Source: Plantago ovata
Taxonomy: Eukaryota; Streptophyta; Magnoliopsida; Lamiales; Plantaginaceae
Direction: 5' to 3'
Assembly: GCA_028274465.1 (NCBI GenBank)
Contig: CM051456.1
Span: 84,616,753 to 84,680,752 of the forward strand
Length of the DNA: 64,000 nucleotides
Part shown: positions 56,936 through 64,000 of the stretch, one piece after another
Layout of the letters: each line of letters begins with the position of its first letter
Numbering within the stretch: position 1 is the first letter of the stretch
Program-made: the position numbers and the translations under genes
Notes under the pieces: generated by a model
What the model saw: the letters and a program-made list of their open reading frames with translations, nothing else
What the model was told of the DNA's origin: nothing
The model's database searches: none

Positions 56936-58227
56936 TGATGAATGTGTATTTTACACTTTCATTCGACTCTTTTTCACCTATTTTAGCTATCCTCTATGTT
57001 AATTTAGCTATATTTTAATGCATTTTATTAGAATAGTGTCATGTTTCCCTTTAGATTTTATTTTACAGGTTTTGGTTGAAATTCGAAGATTTCCTGGCAA
57101 TTTTATTGAAGTTGACAAGGAATTGGTGTTCCAGAAGCCTATTTGGAGTATCTGAAGGTTTCCGGATAGGATTTGGAGTCTAGGGGTCGAATCTGGAGGT
57201 TAGAAGGCCACTAGAAGTCAGAAACCGAGTCCGAAAAGGGGAAGAAATCCAAAACCGCGTCGAAAATGCGTTATTCCGCGAAAAAACAGCCGGGCGAACC
57301 GCCGCGGAGCTGGGGCGATCCGCCCCACACCGGGCGAACCGCCCCACAATAATTCGAGGCCTATATATAGTTGCTCAGTTTTCTCCGAAAATCATATCTT
57401 TCCAGACCTACTTTCTCACCTCTCTCTGTAGTTTTAGGTAGGGACTTCCCAGAGCCTGTTCTGGGGGTCCGTAGCTTAGGGGATACTTTTTTGTAGCAGT
57501 TTGGAGCTCGTAGGATCGCAATCATCCGGAGATTGACAACCTTCGGTAACTTTGTATCTTACAGTTTTATTCTATTTATTTTATTATATTCTTTCAACAT
57601 GTTTTATTCTATGATTTCTGTTGATTGCATGCCTATTATGAGTAGCTAAACTTATCGTTGGTGGTACTATGTGAATTCTTAGCGAAGGGAAGATAATCAT
57701 GCTAATGGCTATATCGCGCATTATACTCCGTGTCATTGCTTTATTTCGTTGATCAGTCACAGCCTAAATTTTCGTATGTTGTATTAATTATTATGCACAA
57801 TTGGACACTCGTCGACTTGGACGCGAGTTTATCTTCGAAGTGTTGAATAATTACTGAACACATTAGGACAGTAGTGATTGACTTGTGAGACCAACTATCT
57901 TCGTAGTGCTTAATATTTGCAACAGGACACTAGATTGATTCAAAGATCTCTATGCAAGACCGAGGAATTTATGCATGATTATCGACCCGTTATGCTAAGA
58001 AGGATCATACTATCACCAATCTCCATTATCTGCTAGAAACCCCTTTGCTATCTGTTTGCTGTTTCTATATTCTAAATTAGATTTGATAAAGGTAGTTATA
58101 GTCCGGAGAGAATGACACTCGAGTCATTCTACTGCTACACTACGGTTTTCGTTGTAGTTGTGGATTGCCTTTGGCTAAATACAAATATTATTTGCTTGAA
58201 TTCGAAGCACGACATCCGCGTTCATCA
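56936..58227 (+). repeat. Athila-4 3' LTR
   Basis: TGATGAATG...GTTCATCA. The palindrome cluster (57291-57349) is shorter than in the 5' LTR. TATA box near 57361. ATCCA follows. Confidence 0.95.
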
Positions 58228-58860
58228 ATCCATCTATGGGCTAAATCAAGCGTCAAGGAGCTGGAATATCCGCTTTGATGAAGCTGTCAAATCGTTTGAC
58301 TTCTTCAGAAGCACGGAAGATCCCTGTGTCTACGCTAGACACAGCGACAAGGGAGTCGTTTTCATGATCATCTATGTTGATGACATTTTGATCATGGGAA
58401 ACAATGTCTCTATGCTAGAAGAGACTAAAGTTTGGTTATCAAGTATCTTCTCGATGAAGGACTTGGGTGAAGCGAACTACATCCTAGGGATCAAGATCTT
58501 TAGAGATAGATCCAAGAGGATGTTAGGAATGACACAGTCCACCTACATCGACAAAACACTGAAGCGTTATAAGATGGACGACTCAAAGAGAGGCTTTCTC
58601 CCAGCTAGGCATGGGATTATCTTATCAGTTAAGGATGGTCCTAAAACTGATGAAGAAAGAAACGCAATGAGTCGTGTGCCCTATGCTTCGGCAGTAGGGT
58701 CTATTATGTATGCAATGAATTGCACAAGGCCCGATGTGGCATATGCGCTTAGTGTCACTTGTCGACACCAACAGAATCCAGGAGTACCTCACTGGACTGC
58801 TGTAAAGAACATTCTTAAGTACCTTCGACGGACTAAAGAGATGTTCTTGGTGTTTGGTGG
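58228..58860 (+). pseudogene. Copia-P reverse transcriptase, second part
   Basis: RT continues with IYGLNQASRSWNIRFDEAV, the catalytic YVDDILIMG (about 58375-58401), DLGEANYILGIKIFRDRS and VPYASAVGSIMYAMNCTRPD. Confidence 0.88.
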
Positions 58861-59359
58861 AGAACTAGAATTAAAGATGTCTGGGTATGTCGACGCTGGA
58901 TTTGAATCAGATCCTGATGACTTTAAGTCACAGACCGGATACGTATTCAAATTGAACGGAGGAGCTGTCTGTTGGAAAAGTTCTAAGCAAGCCACGGTTG
59001 CTGACTCATCCACATAAGCCGAGTACATTGCTGCATCAGAAGCATCGAAAGAAGCTGTCTGGATTTCAGAGTTCTTGAAGGAATTGAGGGTTGTTCCTGC
59101 TCCCAGTCCAATAACGATTTATTGTGACAATAAGGGCGCCGTCGCTCAAGCTAGGGAGCCTAGATCTACAAACAAGAACAAACATGTACTTAGAAAATAT
59201 CAGGTTATACGTGAGATTATTGATAGAGGAGAAGTTAGTATAGAACGTGTCTCTACCACGGACAACGTGGCAGATCCTTTCACCAAGGTCTTATCAGTGG
59301 AAGTCCACTTAAGACATTATGCTAATCTGGGTATTAGGCATAAAGGTGACTGGCTCTAG
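58861..59359 (+). pseudogene. Copia-P RNase H
   Basis: The RNase H blocks are MSGYVDAGFESDPDDFKSQTG (about 58876), VCWKSSKQATVADSST, ITIYCDNKGAVAQAREP (about 59108) and DNVADPFTKVLSVEV. It ends near 59359, followed by the PPT. Confidence 0.87.
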
Positions 59360-59790
59360 TCCAAGTGGGAGATTGATAGTGTATATGTCCTAGAGACAGT
59401 CCTTATTAAGGGCATGGAGCCCTTATAGAGGGCATATATGTACTATTACATAGGTCAACGTAATATAATATATGTTTGTTGCTTTTACTATTGAGTATCG
59501 CTTTCATATTTATATTACACCAGGCATGCAGCATGTCATATCTCTATTATTGTCTGTATTGATATTAAACATGTTCCCTCGAATAGATGACCGATCACAC
59601 AGATAGTGGGAGCTATGTGAGTTATCATCTATCCCAAACTCTTCCTAGTCGAGGTTCATCTCGGATGTAGGGGTCTGAATGAATCAGATGAGACTAGTAT
59701 GCGTGGAGGTTATACTTGTTGGAGCAAGTGTGAGCCGATCCCACGGCCACGGAACGGATTGTTGGACAATCGAGAAACGTTCCCATAACT

Positions 59791-60191
59791 GCGCATAGTT
59801 GTTCGAAGAAGGATTATCGAACAATAGAAGTACCCACCGGACACTCCCATCGATGTATACTCTACACCGAAGTGTCTATGGGAACCGGTAAGTTGTCGAA
59901 GTGATGCCAGTCGTCCTTTGGACTTACAGGACTTTATCATCACATTTGTTGCCCCATATCCTTGGTGGACCCGTCGATGTCATCACTTCAGACCATCGAT
60001 GCGCATAGTTGTTCGAAGAAGGATTATCGAACAATGGAAGTACCCACCGGACACTCCCATCGATGTATACTCTACACCGAAGTGTCTATGGGAACCGGTA
60101 AGTTGTCGAAGTGATGCCAGTCGTCCTTTGGACTTACAGGACTTTATCATCACATTTGTTGCCCCATATCCTTGGTGGACCCGTCGATGTC
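59791..60191 (+). repeat. 210-bp-period tandem duplication in Copia-P 3' LTR
   Basis: Two nearly identical copies start GCGCATAGTTGTTCGAAG, at 59791 and 60001. The 5' LTR and Copia-M have one. Confidence 0.9.
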
Positions 60192-61413
60192 AGCCCTGAA
60201 TAAGCAGTTGACCTAAGACACGATCCAGGATTATGGATACATACAAATGGGGATGATAGGTGATTCTGTGAAGGATTCATCTCTCAAGTGTAGCACAGGA
60301 GAGTACTGCTCATAGTCTGCATGGTTGTGTTGGTAAAGTCACTGGCCAGTTCATTGATATATTATGATGGTCATAAGTATATCTTAGTAACCAAGCAACT
60401 CCCTGAGACGCTCGTGGATGTATTATTGGGATAGACACTTCATCGATCCTAGATGCATTCGAGTCAGTCAGATGAAGGGACGTTACCATCGCCGCGTTGA
60501 GCGCAACAGACTTCGCAACGAAAGGGTTTGCTTTGAGAAACCTCTCAAACGTCCTCATGTATTAATATTGCAAATGGAACCGTCTAAGAATTCCATGCTG
60601 CCTAGTCTGGGACTTGCTTAATACGATGAGGCCCTATGGGTCACACTCTGTGGTGATTCAGCTTATCAGAATATCCTTGAAGATGGAATCGCAATTAATT
60701 TGGAATTAATTGTGATTGATGGATTATAATTGATTTGGAATTAATTATAATATTTGGTGGCTCAATTAATGATTTGGAATTATTAATTGAATTGGCTAAT
60801 TAATTGTATTTTATGTAAATACAATTAAAGATTATATTTTGGAAATATAATAGAGGTTTGATTTGAAAGGATATGTTACTTTAGAATTAACATATGCACT
60901 TGGGCAAAATCTACTTGGAGTTTGAATTGCCTTAGAATTATAATTGGGTCCCAAAATTGGGACCCACCTATCCCCCGTAGGACAGCCGCGTGCGTGCGCG
61001 TAGGCTGGGTAGGAAAGGAGTTCGACTCCTTCCTCTATTAGAAGTCCAAGGGATAAGTTAGATTTTCCTGATTGAGTTTTAATTTGATTGAGAATGAATC
61101 TAGACTTGATATTAGTTTCCTAGTGCGATAAGAATTAGATTCTTATTCCTTTACGAAGTCTAATTGCTTATGCTTTAGGCTTCTATTGACTACTATATAT
61201 AGTAGACTATTAGAGAGTTTTTTGACATAGACATTCACACAATTGAATACCCAGTTTTCTTAGAGAAAATAAAAACTCTCCCCTCCTCTATATTGCCACG
61301 CGCGCGCCACCTTGCCGGAGGAATCGCCGCCCCGTCTTCTTGGTCACACAAAGAATATCCTAGCATTCTTCCGATAGGCTGTTCATCCGTGGATACCATG
61401 GTTGAGGTTCTAG

Positions 61414-61548
61414 GAGCTGGAGACTAACTCTTATTGTCTTGCAGATAATAAGAGTATTACAGATATCTTCGACTTTGACGAAGGAGAAGATACACCGGAT
61501 TATTACGAAGACTTGGAAGCTGCTTTGGAAGTAAGGTTAGTCTTCTAA
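61414..61548 (+). other. Conserved acidic mini-ORF in the Copia LTR (copy 3)
   Basis: Same frame as 46172-46306, with LADNKSITDIF then DFDEGEDTPDYYEDLEAALE. Bases that differ from the 5' LTR are mostly silent within it. Confidence 0.45.
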
Positions 61549-61666
61549 TTGACGTGTTACATATATACGACATATACATAATCAATTAACCTGTATGTTA
61601 AGAAATTTTTTTGAAATTCCGCTGCGTACCCTAGGGGTAATTGTGACCGTATTTTCTTACATACGC

Positions 61667-62006
61667 CACTCTCAGATACCACTATAAAAGTGTTTGTGTG
61701 ATTTACTTACTACATTTAGTTTTCAGCAAAGCATATCTATCTGTACACTGTCACTCTGTTCACTTGCTGAAACTATCACTTACTGACAAAGCACTTATTG
61801 TACAAAGACTTTCGCTCTCTGATTTTAAGTATCAGCAAAACTCATTACTGAAAAGTAACTAGTGCTTGCTGAGAAAGTTAAGTATCAGCAAACTCATTAC
61901 TGAAAAGTAATAAGTCCTTGTTGAGAAAGTTTTAAACGACGAAAGTTTGAAAAGACTATTCACCCTCCCCCCTCTAGTCTTTTCTTGTTGTTTAAAGGGA
62001 CCAACA
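61667..62006 (+). repeat. Sire 3' LTR, remaining part
   Basis: It continues the LTR after Copia-P: TTGCTGA-rich sequence, the two 53-bp direct repeats, and the nested inverted repeat (AAAAGACTA/TAGTCTTTT). It ends ACCAACA at 62006. Confidence 0.9.
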
Positions 62007-63668
62007 CTCAAGGCTAGGACCCCAAGGCGTGCAATCAAGGCTAGGTCCCCAAGGAGCAGCGGGAGACTTGAGGGAAGTGATCGAGAGGAGAGTAAGGGCC
62101 TCACAAGCGACCAATGACCCACGTCCTCCGGACCATCTCCAACTTCCTCCGGACCAACTTCAACTTTAGGTTGTCAATCCGCCAACTCTTCCAAATCAAA
62201 CCACTCCCCAGAACCGTCCGGAGGCGATGGCCGAGAACAATGGTGGGGACGGTGGCTCAAATAACCCCAATGGTAGGATTTGACCCCATGACAGGAAGGA
62301 GGCTCAACCTTTAAGATCTAAAGGCCCAGAGGAAAGTCTTTGAAGCACAAATAGAGGCGCTAAAGACAAACGTCCAAGATCAAGAGAAGGACATGGAGCC
62401 AAGCGCCCTATGTGACGCCATAAGAACTCATGTGATGAAGACCGATAGAGGATTTCCAACCTTGGAAAATTATGATGGTACTAGTTTTCCGAAGAACCAT
62501 CTCGTAAGGTTTGGCACAATGATGGAAGCCCATGGACATGATCCCAATACCAAGGCATTGATCTTCCCTTCGACACTTTGCGGAGAGGCAATGGTTTGGT
62601 GGTCTCACTTGGACAATGGCTCCATCACGTCCTACAAGGAATTGACATCTCAATTCATCAAAAGATTTGAGCAAGTGATTCGGAAGAAAAGAGGAGTCAA
62701 GCATTTAGCCGAAATCGTCCAAGGACCGTCGGAGGACTTAAGAGAATTTTTTACAAGGTTCCATGAAGCGGCCTACCAAGTGGAAACTCACACCGCCAAG
62801 GAGCGAAAGGAATACTTGTATGGGAATACCACCAATGAGAAGTTACGAAACGAACTCGCAAGGTCCCAGGTGGAGACCGAGAACAACCTAGAGCAAGTAT
62901 GCGAAAACATTTTGGCGGCGGAGGAATTCCGAAGGACCATCCCAGTGAGAACTCTTCCTCCGAACGCTCCGAAAAAAATGGAACAACAAAGGCAAGGTCA
63001 AAATCATCCTCCGAAGCAAAGAAGGCAAGACCAGAGGAATGAGAGGAATGCCATCCAAAAAGAGCCACACCATAGAAATGACTTCAGGGACAAGAGAAGT
63101 CCTCCAAGGAGATCTCCTCCTAGAAGGTACGAGAAGTACACAGATCTTAATAGGCCAAGATATGACATCTTGAGCACTATTATATCAAGAAGGATGGACG
63201 TGGATTGGCCCGACCCCATTTCGGAGTTCCGGAAGAACAGAAATTCGGAAAAGTTTTGCCATTTTCACAAAGGCAGAGGACATACCACCGATGAATGTGT
63301 TAACCTCAAAACTGAAATTGAGAAGTTAGTGCACCGAGGGAAATTCGTTAATTACATTCGTCGAGAGGAACCCATCCATCAAATCGCCACCGAACCACAA
63401 AGGGAGCCTTCGGTCCTGTCGCCCCAGCCTCCTCCTCCGGAAGGCGAGCGGCATCGAGATTATGGAAGAGAAGCGAACTTTGAGAATGTACCCATCCATG
63501 GAAGAATTCTTACTATTGTCGGAGGACTGGCGGGAGGAGATAGTCGCAAGGCAAGAGAAAGAACCGCGAACGACCTTACCGTGAGAGACCCCAAGTAGGG
63601 ACAAGTCGTACCGAAAGGAACCAACATGTTCTCCTTTGATGATAGTGAACGTCCTCTGAGGCATGCCG
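62007..63668 (+). mobile_element. Tat-lineage Gypsy element, internal fragment (outermost host)
   Basis: This is the sequence into which Sire and the right-hand Copia LTR inserted, so it predates both here. It is a piece covering the gag N-terminal leader, gag, and the start of the gag-protease junction (FSFDDSERPLRHA, about 63630-63668). No LTR is visible. The Sire target duplication cannot be confirmed because its left end is out of the window. Confidence 0.8.
62393..63598 (+). CDS. Tat-type gag, long open fragment
   Basis: A 401-residue frame covers most of a Gypsy gag. The retrotransposon-gag domain (about residues 25-170) has FPSTLCGEAMVWWSHLDNGS, SYKELTSQFIKRF and LREFFTRFHEAA. A basic, Arg/Pro-rich part (about 190-255) is followed by a C/H knuckle of Tat type (CHFHKGRGHTTDEC, about 63259-63300) with LKTEIEKLVHRGKFVNYI. 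The start upstream is uncertain; the frame may begin before 62393. The Tat/Ogre-Retand assignment is by motif only. Confidence 0.78.
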   Translation: MEPSALCDAIRTHVMKTDRGFPTLENYDGTSFPKNHLVRFGTMMEAHGHDPNTKALIFPSTLCGEAMVWWSHLDNGSITSYKELTSQFIKRFEQVIRKKRGVKHLAEIVQGPSEDLREFFTRFHEAAYQVETHTAKERKEYLYGNTTNEKLRNELARSQVETENNLEQVCENILAAEEFRRTIPVRTLPPNAPKKMEQQRQGQNHPPKQRRQDQRNERNAIQKEPHHRNDFRDKRSPPRRSPPRRYEKYTDLNRPRYDILSTIISRRMDVDWPDPISEFRKNRNSEKFCHFHKGRGHTTDECVNLKTEIEKLVHRGKFVNYIRREEPIHQIATEPQREPSVLSPQPPPPEGERHRDYGREANFENVPIHGRILTIVGGLAGGDSRKARERTANDLTVRDPK

Positions 63669-64000
63669 TGATAGTATGTATGTCCTAGAGACAACCTTTA
63701 TTAAGGGAAAATGTACTATTACACAGTCTACGTAATATATTATATGTTTGTTCATCCATGTTTATGTTTGCATACGTATTTATATATTACACAAGGCATA
63801 CAACATGTTATATCTTTATCTGGTTGGTCTGTATAGATATCAAACATGTCCCCAGTGGATAGATGACTGATCACATAATTAGTGGGAACTATGTGAATTA
63901 TCATCTATCCCAAATTCTCCCTAGTCGAAGCTCATTGCAGATGTAGGGGTCTAGATGAGGCAATAGGCGTGGAGGTTATACTTGTTAGAGCAAGTATGAG
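63669..64000 (+). mobile_element. Copia-R: start of a diverged Copia LTR, cut by the window edge
   Basis: It starts TGATAGTATGTATGTCCTAG. It is clearly related to the Copia-P/Copia-M LTR (U3 start, TACTATTACACAG, GATGACNGATCACA blocks) but more diverged, with the AAGGGC/GCCCTT hairpin part shortened. It inserted in the Tat gag-pol region. Whether it is a solo LTR or a full element cannot be seen. Confidence 0.85.

Larger units (their letters stand above)
49869..58227 (+). mobile_element. Athila-4: non-autonomous Athila-type element in Copia-P RT
   Basis: It is 8359 bp, with LTRs at 49869-51180 and 56936-58227 and target duplication ATCCA. The layout equals Athila-2 (gag-protease, intron-like leader, the same type of second ORF, 3' region), without pol. 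The LTR pair shows roughly 35-40 differences by eye plus length change in the palindrome cluster (about 3%). It is the innermost layer on this side. It is broken in gag-protease and the second ORF by a few breaks. Confidence 0.92.
44315..61661 (+). mobile_element. Copia-P: Ty1/Copia element in the Sire 3' LTR
   Basis: The LTRs are at 44315-46420 (2106 bp) and 59374-61661 (2288 bp), with TACGC on both sides. The primer site TGGTACCAGAGCC (46422) resembles the tRNA-iMet type. It has pol (integrase, RT, RNase H) but no recognisable gag. The PPT AAGTGGGAGAT precedes the 3' LTR. It is about 9.0 kb without Athila-4. It is broken, with a few breaks besides the insertion. Confidence 0.92.
59374..61661 (+). 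repeat. Copia-P 3' LTR
   Basis: TGATAGTG...TCTTACA. It is longer than the 5' LTR mainly because of a tandem duplication of about 200 bp (59791-59990 and 60001-60191). The TATA box lies near 61193 and the acidic mini-ORF at 61414-61548. It is followed by TACGC. Confidence 0.95.
12183..62006 (+). mobile_element. Sire: Sirevirus (Ty1/Copia) with env-like gene, host of four insertions
   Basis: The order is 5' LTR tail, tRNA-iMet primer site, gag, protease, integrase, RT, RNase H, repeat-rich spacer, env-like gene, PPT and 3' LTR. The internal part is about 12.3 kb without insertions and the 3' LTR about 1.57 kb, a large element even for Sireviruses. Athila-A, Athila-2, Athila-3 and Copia-P have inserted in it. 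It is broken, with several breaks besides the insertions. The 229 visible bases of the 5' LTR differ from the 3' LTR at about nine places. Confidence 0.9.

Noticed and set aside
61667-62006. Apparent separate small repeat element between Copia-P and the Tat gag
   Set aside because: It is the continuation of the Sire 3' LTR, shown by its match to 12183-12411 and by the TACGC duplication.

Overview
The window looks like plant nuclear heterochromatin (an angiosperm, probably a eudicot). No host gene, tRNA, rRNA or CRISPR array was recognised. Essentially every base can be assigned to nested LTR retrotransposons, all treated here as fossils. The evidence is domain content (Athila- and Tat-type Ty3/Gypsy, and Ty1/Copia including a Sirevirus with an env-like gene), tRNA-type primer sites and clean 5-bp target duplications.

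The nest runs from outside to inside. A Tat-lineage Gypsy gag (62007-63668) borders a very large Sirevirus ('Sire', 12183-62006; about 15.4 kb once its insertions are discounted). A Copia LTR ('Copia-R', 63669 to the edge) also sits in the Tat element. Four elements sit in Sire. Athila-A, in the 5' LTR, shows only its 3' end (10815-12182). Athila-2 lies in gag (12610-20956, TSD ATTAG). Athila-3 lies in the env-like gene on the minus strand (32788-42790, TSD ATTTT) and itself holds a solo Athila LTR (37178-38437, TSD ACAAG). Copia-P lies in the 3' LTR (44315-61661, TSD TACGC) and is interrupted by Athila-4 (49869-58227, TSD ATCCA). Athila-A holds a minus-strand Copia ('Copia-M', from the left edge to 10814), which holds Athila-1 (2346-10733). 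At its deepest the nest is five layers.

Athila-1 is the only Athila copy with protease, reverse transcriptase, RNase H and integrase. Athila-2, -3 and -4 have related LTRs, the same tRNA-Asp-type primer site and the same 3' non-coding region, but carry only gag-protease plus a second ORF of unknown role. They look like a non-autonomous group that would need pol supplied by relatives such as Athila-1. The second ORF lies behind an intron-like leader and differs between Athila-3 (a plant-transposon-protein-like gene) and Athila-2/-4 (an unrecognised gene).

By eye the Athila-2 and Athila-4 LTR pairs each differ at about 3% of positions. The visible Sire LTR tails differ by about 4%, in keeping with Sire being the older host. 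No LTR alignment was computed, so ages are only relative, on the order of one to a few million years at usual plant rates.

I do not claim a new biological system. The best candidates for new structure are: families of CpG-rich palindromes (GGGGCGAATCGCCCC) at three kinds of place in the Athila group; twin stem-loops in the Athila 3' region whose stems are kept while loops vary; the exchange of the second ORF behind the leader; a buried copy of the Sire PPT/LTR start between pol and the env-like gene; and a conserved acidic mini-ORF in the Copia LTR.
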